In this document: piece after piece, positions 37,464-46,693 of the stretch
How the letters are laid out: each line of letters begins with the position of its first letter
Numbering within the stretch: the first letter of the stretch is position 1
Assembly (NCBI RefSeq): GCF_004168365.1
Contig: NZ_CP035704.1
Coordinates: 2,046,001 to 2,110,000, forward strand
Direction: 5' to 3'
Source of the DNA: Pseudolysobacter antarcticus
GTDB taxonomy: Bacteria; Pseudomonadota; Gammaproteobacteria; Xanthomonadales; Rhodanobacteraceae
Length of the DNA: 64,000 nucleotides
Translations under genes and position numbers: made by a program
Notes under the pieces: model-generated
What the model saw: only the letters and a program-made list of their open reading frames with translations
Told to the model about the DNA's origin: nothing
Databases searched by the model: none

Positions 37464-37898
37464 CTAAGTCGAAGGCGGCTCGGGATTCAACGCGTTCTTG
37501 ATAGCGTCGAGTTGCGCACGCGTTTGCGGAAAACCAGTGCCGGTGAACAGCGCATGCACATAACGCGCGCTGAAAAAAATCGCGGCCGCATGCACTAGCA
37601 GCAGCAAACACAGCGACCAAAACCATGACAGCCCGAATGCATGTGCGCCGACGACAGCAATCGTGCACAGCAGCCACCACGCGGTAAGTGCGAGCAGGAA
37701 AACGGCCGCCGCCCAAAGTGCCGCATGCAGTGCGCTCCGATAAGCCAGTCGCGCCTCGGCGCGCGCCAGCGCCAAGATGGCGCTGGTTGTGTCGACAACA
37801 CTTTGCAACAGCACGCCTACGTCTGCGCGGTCGGCAGAAGTGTTGTGCTGCGCAAAGGCCGCCGCATCGGATGGCGGCGTATCGTCCGTGGATTGCAC
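37464..37898 (-). CDS. Small membrane protein, phage-holin-family-3_6-like
   Basis: This 144-aa protein has two strong hydrophobic segments (ALHAALWAAAVFLLALTAWWLLCTI and FWSLCLLLLVHAAAIFFSARYV) after a polar N-terminus. The layout matches the YqjE/holin-like superfamily that commonly sits next to YqjD/ElaB proteins, which is what follows upstream here. No phage genes are present, so it is more likely an envelope or stress protein than a lysis holin. Its stop is 95 nt upstream of the Rieske oxygenase start. Confidence 0.75.
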   Translation of the reverse strand: MQSTDDTPPSDAAAFAQHNTSADRADVGVLLQSVVDTTSAILALARAEARLAYRSALHAALWAAAVFLLALTAWWLLCTIAVVGAHAFGLSWFWSLCLLLLVHAAAIFFSARYVHALFTGTGFPQTRAQLDAIKNALNPEPPST

Positions 37899-37912
37899 GC
37901 GGTTGATTTCGC

Positions 37913-38209
37913 TCAGCGCAACGCGCGCGATACCAAGATGCCGGCGGCGAACGCGGCGCCGACCACGATCAGCGGATGTTCGCGTGTGTATTTGACCAAC
38001 GCCGCTTTCATCGCATCGGGATCGAGATTGGCTGCAACCGCGCTGGCCGCATCTTTAGCCGCGCCGCCGATATGCGTCGCCGCCTCGTGCAAGGCATCCT
38101 TCACTTCGCTCGCAGCGTGCCCGGTAACGCTGCCGAGGTCACTTACGGCGCTGGAAAAATCATGCGCCGAATTTTTCTCGGAAGCTCTGGTTTCCTGACT
38201 CTTGCTCAT
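37913..38209 (-). CDS. YqjD/ElaB (DUF883)-like membrane-anchored protein
   Basis: This 98-aa protein has a long amphipathic alanine-rich helix (SEVKDALHEAATHIGGAAKDAASAV) and a C-terminal hydrophobic anchor ending in basic residues (HPLIVVGAAFAAGILVSRALR). This is the YqjD/ElaB pattern, whose E. coli members bind ribosomes at the inner membrane in stationary phase. The start at 38209 begins MSKSQE; ten more in-frame residues are possible. It is 14 nt upstream of the holin-like gene, so the pair is probably an operon. Confidence 0.8.
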   Translation of the reverse strand: MSKSQETRASEKNSAHDFSSAVSDLGSVTGHAASEVKDALHEAATHIGGAAKDAASAVAANLDPDAMKAALVKYTREHPLIVVGAAFAAGILVSRALR

Positions 38210-38327
38210 GGTGCGACTCTCCAGTGGATGGGACATCAAGTCATGTCTCGCGACAGTTTCGCGATGCGACCGACAATACCAAAGTCAATGTGAACGATAT
38301 CTTTTCATGGTCGACAACGCCACCGTG

Positions 38328-39077
38328 CTAGCGTTTGCGTGTCGCGACCGGCTTGGCCACCTTTCCACTATTGCCAATTGCCGGATTGGTTGCGGCATCA
38401 ATGTCGACTGCAGATTTCCTTGCCGCTTTGTCCTTGCGCCGGCCGATCACATAGCGCAATGGATTGATCAATTCTTTGAGGGCATGCAGCGACCACGCGA
38501 GGATGCGGCGCTCATCGACGCCGGTCAAAGCGCGTAATGTTTCCGGCATGCTGTGAAGTGCAGTGCCGTTAGAGCGAGCTGCAAGTTGCGCGCGTTTGCC
38601 GATCGCATAAGTGATGGCCGCGTTGCTCAGTGCCGATGAAAGCGCGGCGGCAAACGGTGCGAGCCGGCGCGCAATGCCACCACCGAGTCGCGTACTCAGT
38701 TTGCTCAGCGCGCGCCGGCCCATCGCATCCACCGCGGTGGCGCCACCGCCGCCGGCCCACTGCATGCGTTTGATCAGGGCCTGATGTTCGGCCGCGGGCA
38801 AGGCGACGGCGTACAGACTCAACGTTTCCTCGATCAGTTCGCGTTGCACGTTCGACAACAACTTGACGTCGAGCAATTCGCCGAATAGCAATCCGAGCAC
38901 GCGCGAAACGCCGGGCACGATATCGGTGACGCTGGTCAGCGCGCCGATACCCGCCGCGCGCAGACACTTGCGTCGCAGCAACGCGCGGAATGCCTTGTCG
39001 CGTGTTGTCGCGGTGGCGGGCGTAGCGCGACGTGCGATGGTCTGAGTCGAGCTGCTGACGGATTTTGCGCGTGGCAT
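38328..39077 (-). CDS. Uncharacterised Ala-rich protein, 249 aa
   Basis: Not recognised with confidence. After a basic, Ser/Thr-rich N-terminus the protein has a mildly hydrophobic helical stretch (AAGIGALTSVTDIVPGVSRVLGLLFGELLDVKLLSNVQRELIEETLSLYAV). A second follows (GGGIARRLAPFAAALSSALSNAAITYAIGKRAQLA), and the tail is Lys/Arg-rich. The VTDIVPGVSRVLGLLFGELLDV segment recalls DUF697/EcsC-type membrane-associated proteins, but I would not assign one. It is upstream of the YqjD-like gene on the same strand with a gap of about 120 nt. Confidence 0.65.
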   Translation of the reverse strand: MPRAKSVSSSTQTIARRATPATATTRDKAFRALLRRKCLRAAGIGALTSVTDIVPGVSRVLGLLFGELLDVKLLSNVQRELIEETLSLYAVALPAAEHQALIKRMQWAGGGGATAVDAMGRRALSKLSTRLGGGIARRLAPFAAALSSALSNAAITYAIGKRAQLAARSNGTALHSMPETLRALTGVDERRILAWSLHALKELINPLRYVIGRRKDKAARKSAVDIDAATNPAIGNSGKVAKPVATRKR

Positions 39078-39297
39078 GAAAGGCGTCCTGACTCAATGAG
39101 ATTCAAGCGTTCATGCTAACTTGCGGCGGTGAACACGGGCAAAATCGGGTATTGCGCGCGCAGTCTATTGATTCAGAGGGTGCTCGTTGGCAATCAATGT
39201 GCTGGAACATCGGCATGGGTAAACTAAGGGCCATGATCAGCTTGAGTCCACACAGTGTCGTGCTTCAAAGTCGAAATGGCGTTGAGCGAACGCGGAG

Positions 39298-40149
39298 TTA
39301 CTTGCCCAATCGCGGTGCATTGATAATTTGCCGCGTGACGGTGACCTCGGCTGGCCAATTCGGATCTTCGATGTTCAGCGCGCGATCTTCGGCGAGCCCT
39401 TGGCAGTTTTGAGTGCGCCCGATCTGCACGCGATACGGCGTCTTCCCGTTCGCATGGAATATGTACCAACCAGGTTTATCCCAGGCAAGTTCGTGCACCC
39501 AAGGTCGGCGCATGGCGGTTTCCAGTATCGGAGAATCCAGTGCCATCTCGTCGGGCGTGATGGAAAAACGCAATTCCGAAATCGGTGGCCATGCCGCCGG
39601 CGGATTTTGTCCGACGTACAAATAAACGTGGCCTTCGGTGATGTTTCTTTGTCCATCTAACAGGCTGGTGCGTAGCCGTGGACCGATCCTGGCTTCACTA
39701 TTTCCCGTTACGAGTTGTAAGTCGCCGGGATTGTTGAGCGTGGAACGCCAATTGAAACGCAATGCCAAAGGAAATTCGTTCTCTGAGGTCGTTGGAACAT
39801 CGAAGCGCCAGATCGAGTTGAATGCAAAGCCATCCTCCGACGGCAGACTCCATGCGGTTTCGTCATCTAACCACTTTCCTTGCAGCTTGTATGTTTTCCT
39901 GATGCTGGAAAGAGCCAGGGATCGTATAGATTCGCAAAACAACGGAGCGCCTTCCGCATCGAATATCAGCAGCGCCTGCAGTTCTTCTGAACTCCACAGC
40001 TGAAGCATTTCTTCGGATGGACGAAGGCGATACAGCCCTGGTTCCGCGGGGGCCGCGAGTTCAAAGACATGGTATGTCTCCGCCGAATGGCCGGAGGCCT
40101 GGGCAAGAACCGCGGCGAGGGCAAGCAAGGGGATAGCTGAAATCATCAT
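39298..40149 (-). CDS. Exported DUF3999-like protein
   Basis: This 283-aa protein has a signal peptide (MMISAIPLLALAAVLAQASG). A beta-rich domain follows: LAAPAEPGLYRLRPSEEMLQLWSSEELQALLIFDAEGAPLF, then LPLALRFNWRS and repeated W-rich strands such as YVGQNPPAAWPPISELRFS. The pattern of aligning a base response with the string DLxVFDAxGxPxP is typical of DUF3999 family proteins, though the full-length family is longer and usually ends in a membrane segment absent here. Function unknown. It forms a same-strand pair with another exported protein gene upstream. Confidence 0.6.
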   Translation of the reverse strand: MMISAIPLLALAAVLAQASGHSAETYHVFELAAPAEPGLYRLRPSEEMLQLWSSEELQALLIFDAEGAPLFCESIRSLALSSIRKTYKLQGKWLDDETAWSLPSEDGFAFNSIWRFDVPTTSENEFPLALRFNWRSTLNNPGDLQLVTGNSEARIGPRLRTSLLDGQRNITEGHVYLYVGQNPPAAWPPISELRFSITPDEMALDSPILETAMRRPWVHELAWDKPGWYIFHANGKTPYRVQIGRTQNCQGLAEDRALNIEDPNWPAEVTVTRQIINAPRLGK

Positions 40150-40212
40150 GAGATGGACTCTATAGCCAATTTTACGCAGAACCGCAGAGCATTGGCGTTG
40201 AAGATCGATAGT

Positions 40213-41001
40213 TCAATCATCATTCTTTACTTTCGTTAGATTACACGTTGTTTCCATCAGGCTTTGGGGAACGGGCGAGCGTTGCCTTCGCGGTATTAAA
40301 GGCTGCACCGACGGATCTTGCAGGAGACGAACGCGCGGATCTTTTCCCATAAAGAACGTGAAAGCGAGCTTGTATACGTCTGACCGAGGCGTTTGTTCCA
40401 AAGTGGTGGCTTCGCAGATGGCTGCATTGATGGCGTGCAGACCGGCGCGCTGGAATTTTTTCAGGTTCGCCTCGTTGCTTTCGGTGGGTGGGGTGCACCA
40501 GACCGCACTTTGCATCGCCGTTAGCAATGTGAGGAGTTTTACATCAATGGACGCATTGCCTAGTGGAGTCAGCTTCTTGGACCAGTTGTCTTGTTGTTTG
40601 TGCAAAGGATCCCATCGTAGCTGCGAGAGCAGTTGCGCAAAATCATGCTTATCTTCGAGCTCAGGGCCCTGCCAATCGTTGTAGTAACCGTCGGCAATGA
40701 CCCATTGGTGCGCTTCATGAAGGCGAACTTTCATCGATATCGTCCGATCAAAATCGTAATAACCGAGGGCGTCGGTGGTCGCGACGACACTGCCTCCGCA
40801 CAAGCTGCTCGCAGCATGCGTTCCTTCGATTGGTAGCGGAATTGAAAGTCGCGGAATCGAAATCGGGTGGTAATTCCAGATGGCGTAGACGGTCGCTCCA
40901 GCGATCGGTTCGCCGGTTGCGCTGTCGGTGATGCGGCCCATGGAAGCCACAACGTGTGTGGCCGATGCAAGCAAAAGAATCAGGATGAATACATGTCGCA
41001 C
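40213..41001 (-). CDS. Exported protein with carboxypeptidase-regulatory-like domain
   Basis: This 262-aa protein starts with a signal peptide (MRHVFILILLLASATHVVAS). A carboxypeptidase D regulatory-like beta-sandwich follows (MGRITDSATGEPIAGATVYAIW ... GGSVVATTDALGYYDF), as found in many surface or periplasmic proteins. The remaining 150 residues are helical and carry several Cys (WCTPP, ICEATTLE, ETTCNLTK). No catalytic motif is visible. It is 63 nt upstream of the DUF3999-like gene, and the base composition of both is slightly lower in GC than the core genes. Confidence 0.6.
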   Translation of the reverse strand: MRHVFILILLLASATHVVASMGRITDSATGEPIAGATVYAIWNYHPISIPRLSIPLPIEGTHAASSLCGGSVVATTDALGYYDFDRTISMKVRLHEAHQWVIADGYYNDWQGPELEDKHDFAQLLSQLRWDPLHKQQDNWSKKLTPLGNASIDVKLLTLLTAMQSAVWCTPPTESNEANLKKFQRAGLHAINAAICEATTLEQTPRSDVYKLAFTFFMGKDPRVRLLQDPSVQPLIPRRQRSPVPQSLMETTCNLTKVKNDD

Positions 41002-41398
41002 GATTTGCCCTTCGTAACCAATTGGGACTATCGCATCCTATCCTAAGTCCTCGATGTTGTTGTGCTCGATGTGAGCTCGAACGGCGGTGGCGAACCTCGG
41101 TGCCTACAAGCATGAGTAGTTGCGAGGTGAACAAGTAGGTTCCACGCGAATGGTCATCTGATACCTGACGTTGATGAGTCTCCGGTCGTGGTCGAAAGCG
41201 GTCATTAACGAAATGCTGATTCGAGTTTACCGGAGCTGATGCTTATCTCGATCGAAATACGCGGCCTCGCGCATATTATTGAAAGCGCGAAATACTGGCG
41301 CAAGAGAACCTCGTCAATATGTCGTATCGTCGGGTTCGCAAAATGAGTTTGTACGGCAACTCGGGTAAACTGGCGCGCCCGATCCACAGGAATCCGGC
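41002..41398. other. 397-nt intergenic region upstream of mtnA, nothing identified
   Basis: Between the divergent exported-protein gene and mtnA there is no convincing open frame, tRNA or terminator. I looked for a SAM-type riboswitch because mtnA belongs to methionine salvage, and saw no recognisable core. Confidence 0.5.
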
Positions 41399-42496
41399 AT
41401 GAGCGATCCGGCCCGCCACGACAGCATCCGCGCCGTGCATTGGCGCGAAAATCATTTGCGCTTGCTCGATCAGCGTCTGCTGCCGATGCAGGAAATATTC
41501 ATCGACTGCCGCAACGCGGATGACGTCGCGCGAGCGATCAAGGATCTCGCCGTGCGTGGCGCGCCAGCGATCGGCATCGCTGCGGCATGGGGCGTGGTGC
41601 TCGCCGCTCAGGCATTGCGCGCTAACAGCGTTGCGATAGATGCGACAGGTCTCGAACCCGTTTTGGTGCAATTGAATGCGACGCGCCCGACTGCGGTCAA
41701 TCTGGCCTGGGCGTTGCGTCGCATGCGCGCCGCATTGGTTAATAGCAGTGATCCGTTGAGCGCGCTCACTGGCGAGGCTGCGGCCATCCAGAACGAGGAT
41801 CTCGCGGCGAATCGGCACATGGGTGAGCTTGGTGCGAGTCTGCTGCCGCAACATTGCGGCGTGCTCACGCACTGCAATACCGGCTCACTCGCCACCGCCG
41901 GTTTCGGCACCGCGCTCGGCGTGATCCGTGCCGGTGTGGCCGCTGGCAAGATCACGCAGGTATATGCGGGCGAGACGCGGCCGTGGCAGCAAGGCGCACG
42001 ATTGACGATGTGGGAACTTGTGCGCGATGGCATTCCGGCAAAATTGATCGCTGATTCTGCCGCGTCGCACCTCATGAAAACCGGTGCCGTGCAATGGGTG
42101 ATTGTTGGTGCCGATCGCATCGCTGCGAACGGCGACACCGCCAACAAGATCGGCACGTATCAACTGGCGATTGCCGCGCGCTATCACGGTATCAAGTTCA
42201 TGGTCGTAGCGCCGTCGTCCACGGTCGATATGGACACCACCGACGGGGACGCCATCGACATCGAATTGCGCGATAGCACCGAGCTGCTGCATACCGCTGG
42301 GCAACGCAGCGTGGTCGAAGGCGGCGAGGCATGGAACCCGGTGTTCGATGTCACGCCAGCGGCGCTGATCGATGCCATCGTCACCGAACGCGGTATCATC
42401 CACGGCCCGAATAACCAAAGCATGCGCGCGATGTTTGCGGATAAAAATTCAGCCGATCTAGAAACCTCGGTTGCTGTCGCAAAAGGCCGTGCATGA
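41399..42496 (+). CDS. mtnA: S-methyl-5-thioribose-1-phosphate isomerase
   Basis: This 365-aa aldose-ketose isomerase of methionine salvage converts MTR-1-P to MTRu-1-P. The eIF2B-like fold is clear: [18 protein letters not shown] near the N-terminus, the catalytic Cys in [19 protein letters not shown], the catalytic Asp in [22 protein letters not shown], and [17 protein letters not shown] near the end. ATG 41399 is preceded by AGGAAT. It is upstream of a GtrA-like gene and gyrA on the same strand. No other methionine-salvage gene is in the window. Confidence 0.96.
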   Translation: MSDPARHDSIRAVHWRENHLRLLDQRLLPMQEIFIDCRNADDVARAIKDLAVRGAPAIGIAAAWGVVLAAQALRANSVAIDATGLEPVLVQLNATRPTAVNLAWALRRMRAALVNSSDPLSALTGEAAAIQNEDLAANRHMGELGASLLPQHCGVLTHCNTGSLATAGFGTALGVIRAGVAAGKITQVYAGETRPWQQGARLTMWELVRDGIPAKLIADSAASHLMKTGAVQWVIVGADRIAANGDTANKIGTYQLAIAARYHGIKFMVVAPSSTVDMDTTDGDAIDIELRDSTELLHTAGQRSVVEGGEAWNPVFDVTPAALIDAIVTERGIIHGPNNQSMRAMFADKNSADLETSVAVAKGRA

Positions 42497-42539
42497 CTGG
42501 CTTTGACTTGTCGTACTGGCATTGCGGAAATCCAATCGC

Positions 42540-43004
42540 ATGAAAGCCGGATTGCGTCGTTTCATGCTGTTCGGCATTGCCGGCACGCTGGGTTTTGTCG
42601 TGGACGCAGGCATCACGTTGCTGTTGCTGCGCATCGTCGGCATGAATTATTACGTATCGCGATTGATCGCTTTTTTGTGCGCGGTGGTGACCACGTATCA
42701 CTTCAATCGGCGTTACACGTTTGCCGACCAGATCGATGCCAGCCAGAGCGGGTTGCGACGGCGTTATCTGGTCGCGATGGTTGGCGGTTTTGCGCTGAAT
42801 TACGGAACCTACGCCGCGCTTGGTTTGCGTTTTCCGTTCTTCCACGAGTTTCCGGTCGTGGCGATTCTGGCCGGATCCTTCGCGGGGTTGCTGGTGAATT
42901 ATCTGAGCTCGAAATACTGGGTGTTTCGCGCCACGCCTGTGGTTGCCGACATATCCGCTCCAAGCGATGCCGAGCACGCAACAGCAGAGCGCAAAATCGG
43001 CTGA
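42540..43004 (+). CDS. GtrA-like membrane protein
   Basis: This 154-aa protein has four hydrophobic segments and the GtrA signature: FMLFGIAGTLGFVVDAGITLLLL, ..., AFLCAVVTTYHFNRRYTF, and a C-terminal SFAGLLVNYLSSKYWVF. Relatives translocate or flip lipid-linked sugars in cell-surface polysaccharide synthesis. The ATG at 42540 fits the family start; a TTG 18 nt upstream is in frame. It is 43 nt downstream of mtnA, and gyrA begins 258 nt after it behind its own promoter. Confidence 0.88.
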   Translation: MKAGLRRFMLFGIAGTLGFVVDAGITLLLLRIVGMNYYVSRLIAFLCAVVTTYHFNRRYTFADQIDASQSGLRRRYLVAMVGGFALNYGTYAALGLRFPFFHEFPVVAILAGSFAGLLVNYLSSKYWVFRATPVVADISAPSDAEHATAERKIG

Positions 43005-43173
43005 ATTCGCGTTGATTGCGAACGATTTACGACGCCGTTCGGGCGTGCAGTTTCAGGCCTATTCTACGGCGCATCAGACGAATTTCCCAACCGCCTTGGA
43101 GTGCCCGCATCGCGTGATCGCTATTCGCCGCCAAAACAAGGGTTTCCGCGAGATTCCGGGGTGTCTGGCGTGC

Positions 43174-43179
43174 TATAAT
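43174..43179 (+). promoter_or_regulatory. Consensus -10 box upstream of gyrA
   Basis: A perfect TATAAT at 43174-43179 lies 84 nt upstream of the gyrA start, in a 258-nt non-coding gap. The -35 position has no good TTGACA match (nearest GATTCC about 16 nt upstream), which is consistent with the supercoiling-sensitive, weak -35 promoters of gyr genes, although that link is inference. Confidence 0.55.
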
Positions 43180-43262
43180 TCGGGCCTTAACGCCCGCGCA
43201 TTCCGCAGCACAAAAGTCGTGCTCACACGCGCTCAAACGACAGCTAGCAAAGGAACCCTCTG

Positions 43263-45884
43263 ATGGCAGAACTCGCCAAGGAAGTTATACGCGTCAACAT
43301 CGAAGACGAGATGCGCCAAAGTTATCTCGCGTATGCGATGAGCGTGATTGTCGGACGAGCGTTGCCGGATGCGCGCGATGGTCTGAAGCCGGTTCATCGG
43401 CGCGTGCTGTTCGGCATGTACGAGTCGAACAATATGTGGAATCGCCCGTATGTAAAGTGCGCGCGTGTGGTCGGCGAGGTGATGGGTAAATACCATCCGC
43501 ACGGCGATGCCTCGATCTACGATGCGCTGGTGCGCATGGCGCAAGATTTTTCGATGCGTTACCCGCTGATCGACGGCCAAGGCAACTTCGGTTCGGTCGA
43601 TGGCGATTCCGCCGCAGCGATGCGTTATACCGAGTGTCGACTGGATCGTCTGTCCTCCGAATTGCTGGCTGATATCGACAAGGAAACGGTCGACTTCGTC
43701 CCCAACTACGACGAGAAAGAATCCGAGCCGAGTGTTTTCCCGACGCGCATTCCGAACCTGTTGATCAACGGCTCCGCCGGTATTGCGGTTGGCATGGCGA
43801 CGAATATTCCGCCGCACAACCTCACCGAAGTGGTGAATGCGACGATCGCGCTGATCGACGAGCCTGAGCTCGATATCGAAGCGCTGATGCAATACGTGCC
43901 AGGTCCGGATTTTCCGACCGCTGGCATCATCAATGGTGCTGCAGGAATCCACGAGGCTTATCGCACGGGTCGCGGTCGTATTCTGGTGCGCGCCAAGACC
44001 GAAATCGAAACCGACGACAACGGTCGCGAGACGATCATCGTCAGCGAGTTGCCGTACCAAGTGAACAAGGCGCGTTTGATCGAGAAGATCGCCGAGCTGC
44101 ACAAGGAAAAAAATATCGAAGGCATTTCGCCGGATGGTCTCCGCGACGAATCTGACAAGGACGGTATGCGCATCGTCATCGAAGTGCGCCGAGACACCTT
44201 GGCCGATGTGCTATTGAATAACCTGTTCCAGCAGACCCAGATGCAGGTCACGTTTGGCATCAACGTCGTGGCGCTGGTCGATGGCCAGCCGCGCCTGTTG
44301 AACCTCAAGGAAATTCTCGAATACTTCATTCGCCATCGTCGTGAAGTGGTCACGCGCCGCACGATTTTCGAGCTGCGCAAGGCGCGTGCGCGTGCGCATA
44401 TTCTCGAAGGCCTGACCGTCGCGCTGGCCAACATCGACGAGATGATCGAGCTGATCAAGACTTCGCAGAATCCGGCGATCGCCAAAGAGCGGTTGCTCGC
44501 GCGGCGTTGGGAGCCGGGCCTGGTCAGCGCGTTGTTGTCGGCCAACGGCACGTCGATTTCGCGGCCCGAAGATCTTGCGCCCGAAGCCGGCCTGCAGGAA
44601 GACGGTTACCAGCTGTCGGATGTCCAGGCCAAGGAAATCCTGGAGATGCGCCTGAACCGCCTGACCGGGCTGGAGCAGGAAAAACTTTCTGACGAATATC
44701 GCGAATTGTTGGTGGCGATTGCGGCATTGATCGAGATCCTGTCGAATCCAGAGCGTCTGCTTGCGGTGATTCGCGGCGAGCTGGTGGCGATTCGCGATGA
44801 GTTCGGTGACGCGCGTCGCACTGTGATTCAGCACAGCCAGGAAGACTTGGAAATGCTCGATCTGATCGCATCGGAAGATGTGGTCGTGACCTTGTCGCAT
44901 GCGGGTTATGCCAAACGCCAGCCGGTAACGAGTTATCGCGCACAACGCCGCGGCGGTCGCGGTCGTTCGGCCACGGCGATGAAAGAGGAAGATTTTGTCG
45001 AGCGGTTATGGGTGGTGAATACCCACGATACCTTGCTCACTTTCACCAGCAGCGGACGCGTGTTCTGGCTCAATGTGTACAAGATTCCGGATGCGAGTTC
45101 GGGTTCGCGCGGGCGGCCGATCGTCAATCTGCTGCCGCTCGAAGAGAACGAAAAAGTCCAGGCGGTATTGCCGGTGCGCGACTTCCTCGGCGACCGTTTT
45201 GTGTTGTTCGCGACGCGCGATGGCACGGTCAAGAAAACCCCGTTATCGGAGTTCAAGTTCCAGCTGCAGCGCGGCAAGATCGCGATCAATCTCGATGACG
45301 GCAATGCGCTGGTCGATGTGCAGCTCACCGATGGCAGCCGCGATGTGATGTTGTTCGCATCGAATGGCAAGGGCGTGCGTTTTGCGGAAGATACGATACG
45401 CTCGACTGGTCGAAATTCCACCGGCGTGCGGGGTATTCGTTTGTCAGACGATGCGCGTGTGGTGTCGCTGATCGTCAGCGATGGCGTGGGCGATATTCTA
45501 ACCGCGACGCAAAATGGTTTCGGCAAACGCACGTCGCTGGATGCCTACCCGCGCAAGGGACGCGGCACGCAAGGTGTGATTGCGATCCAGTGCTCGGAGC
45601 GCAACGGCACGCTGGTCGGCGCGGTGCAGCTTACCGAGCAGCACGAACTGATGTTGATCTCGGATCGCGGCACGCTCGTGCGCACACGCGCATCGGAAAT
45701 TTCGCAGGTGGGACGCAACACCCAGGGCGTGACCTTGATCCGACTGGGCGATGACGAAAAACTGGTCGCGGTGGAGCGCGTGGACGTATTGCCGGAAGAG
45801 GAAACGGACGCGGCTGCAGATGCGGCTGCAGATGCGGCTCCGACTCCGACTCCGACCGAGCCATCGGCGCCGCCTGCCGAATAG
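43263..45884 (+). CDS. gyrA: DNA gyrase subunit A
   Basis: This 873-aa subunit cuts and rejoins DNA during negative supercoiling. Conserved parts: [28 protein letters not shown], the catalytic Tyr122 in RYTECRL, the GyrA box QRRGGRG (before the beta-pinwheel C-terminal domain), and six pinwheel blades. The GyrA box separates it from ParC. In the quinolone-resistance region [10 protein letters not shown], residue 83 is Ala where E. coli has Ser; Asp87 is kept. The C-terminus ends in an acidic Ala/Asp/Pro/Thr tail encoded by short repeats. AAAGGA precedes ATG 43263, and a strong bidirectional terminator follows. Confidence 0.98.
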   Translation: MAELAKEVIRVNIEDEMRQSYLAYAMSVIVGRALPDARDGLKPVHRRVLFGMYESNNMWNRPYVKCARVVGEVMGKYHPHGDASIYDALVRMAQDFSMRYPLIDGQGNFGSVDGDSAAAMRYTECRLDRLSSELLADIDKETVDFVPNYDEKESEPSVFPTRIPNLLINGSAGIAVGMATNIPPHNLTEVVNATIALIDEPELDIEALMQYVPGPDFPTAGIINGAAGIHEAYRTGRGRILVRAKTEIETDDNGRETIIVSELPYQVNKARLIEKIAELHKEKNIEGISPDGLRDESDKDGMRIVIEVRRDTLADVLLNNLFQQTQMQVTFGINVVALVDGQPRLLNLKEILEYFIRHRREVVTRRTIFELRKARARAHILEGLTVALANIDEMIELIKTSQNPAIAKERLLARRWEPGLVSALLSANGTSISRPEDLAPEAGLQEDGYQLSDVQAKEILEMRLNRLTGLEQEKLSDEYRELLVAIAALIEILSNPERLLAVIRGELVAIRDEFGDARRTVIQHSQEDLEMLDLIASEDVVVTLSHAGYAKRQPVTSYRAQRRGGRGRSATAMKEEDFVERLWVVNTHDTLLTFTSSGRVFWLNVYKIPDASSGSRGRPIVNLLPLEENEKVQAVLPVRDFLGDRFVLFATRDGTVKKTPLSEFKFQLQRGKIAINLDDGNALVDVQLTDGSRDVMLFASNGKGVRFAEDTIRSTGRNSTGVRGIRLSDDARVVSLIVSDGVGDILTATQNGFGKRTSLDAYPRKGRGTQGVIAIQCSERNGTLVGAVQLTEQHELMLISDRGTLVRTRASEISQVGRNTQGVTLIRLGDDEKLVAVERVDVLPEEETDAAADAAADAAPTPTPTEPSAPPAE
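45809..45857 (+). repeat. Short tandem repeats encoding the gyrA C-terminal tail
   Basis: GCGGCTGCAGAT-type 12-mers repeat two to three times and are followed by three CCGACT-type hexamers. They encode AADAAADAA and PTPTPT at the end of GyrA. Such repeats can change length by slippage without breaking the frame in multiples of three. Confidence 0.75.
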
Positions 45885-45904
45885 TCGTTTGGTCAACTCC
45901 GTGT

Positions 45905-45940
45905 AAAAAAAGCCCGCGCACAACACGCGGGCTTTTTTTG
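45905..45940. terminator. Bidirectional intrinsic terminator between gyrA and the peroxiredoxin gene
   Basis: A perfect 8-bp GC-rich stem AGCCCGCG (45911-45918) / CGCGGGCT (45926-45933) has a 7-nt loop. Seven A's lie on the left and seven T's on the right, so it can end transcription from gyrA on the plus strand and from the peroxiredoxin gene on the minus strand. Confidence 0.93.
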
Positions 45941-45950
45941 CCTGTCAAAC

Positions 45951-46430
45951 TCAACCGATCGCCGCGAGCATTGCCTCGGCGCTGGATACCTTGAATTCGC
46001 CAGGCGCTTCGATGTGTAGCGCCTTGACCACGCCATCGACGGCGTAAAGCGCAAAGCGCTTGCTGCGTACGCCCATGCCGAATGCGCTCGCATCCATTTC
46101 CAGGCCGAGCAGTTTGGCAAATGCGCCGTTGCCGTCCGCCAGCATCAGCAAACCGTCGGGCGTGTGCTGATCCTTGCCCCACGCCGCCATGACAAATGCA
46201 TCGTTGACCGCGATGCAACCGACGTCCACGCCCTTGCTTTTGAACTCGGCGAAATGCTCGACGTAACCCGGCAGATGTTTGGCCGAACACGTTGGCGTGA
46301 ATGCGCCGGGCACCGAGAACAGCACGACTTTTTTGCCCTTGAAAATTTCGTCGGTATTGATCGCCTGCACGCCGTCCTTGTAATGATTGAGCGTCGCATT
46401 CGGAATAGTGTCGCCAACATTGATGGTCAT
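45951..46430 (-). CDS. Peroxiredoxin, Prx5 type
   Basis: This 159-aa thiol peroxidase has the Prx5 active-site motif GAFTPTCSAKHLPGYVEHF with the peroxidatic Cys near residue 48, VVLFSVPG just before, and the conserved INDAFVM-like segment VNDAFVMAAWGK. It reduces peroxides with thiol donors. No fused glutaredoxin domain is present. ATG 46430 follows GAGGA at good spacing (on the minus strand). It converges with gyrA across a shared terminator and is divergent from the small heat-shock protein gene. Confidence 0.93.
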   Translation of the reverse strand: MTINVGDTIPNATLNHYKDGVQAINTDEIFKGKKVVLFSVPGAFTPTCSAKHLPGYVEHFAEFKSKGVDVGCIAVNDAFVMAAWGKDQHTPDGLLMLADGNGAFAKLLGLEMDASAFGMGVRSKRFALYAVDGVVKALHIEAPGEFKVSSAEAMLAAIG

Positions 46431-46571
46431 TGATGCGTCCTCGGGTGATGATGTAGTGGTGGGTCGAAATGGCCGCAGCGAGACTGCGCAGCCAGCGGTT
46501 TCATTTTACGACTTTCTGCAACGCGTGGTCTGCGTCGCCGTGCTCGCTGTCGGCCTCGGCGAAAATCCAAT

Positions 46572-46641
46572 CCGCGAAACCGGCTTTTGAAAAGCCTGCT
46601 CTTGAAAAACACGCTCTTGAAAGTGCGCGCGCCAGCCCTAC
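46572..46641 (+). promoter_or_regulatory. Candidate sigma-32 promoter within 15-bp tandem repeats, upstream of the sHSP gene
   Basis: The heat-shock -35 consensus CTTGAAA occurs at 46616-46622, and 13 nt later CCCTACC (from 46636) approximates the CCCCAT -10 box. TTGAAA also occurs at 46587 and 46602, so three copies are exactly 15 bp apart as part of a GAAAANNCNNGCTCTT tandem unit. The small heat-shock protein gene starts about 50 nt downstream. Assignment to sigma-32 rests on the match and on the gene class. Confidence 0.5.
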
Positions 46642-46693
46642 CTTGGTGACATGGGCGCCGTGGTGCGCCCGCCACGCTGCAGAGGAAAGAACC

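Noticed and set aside
37464-37898. Prophage lysis gene
   Set aside because: The hydrophobic pattern matches the holin-like superfamily, but it neighbours a YqjD/ElaB gene and no phage gene is in the region.
41002-41398. SAM riboswitch upstream of mtnA
   Set aside because: No conserved riboswitch core or anti-terminator pair could be recognised in the region.
43263-45884. ParC rather than GyrA
   Set aside because: The GyrA box QRRGGRG and the full six-blade C-terminal domain are present, and the gene context (mtnA, promoter) fits gyrA.
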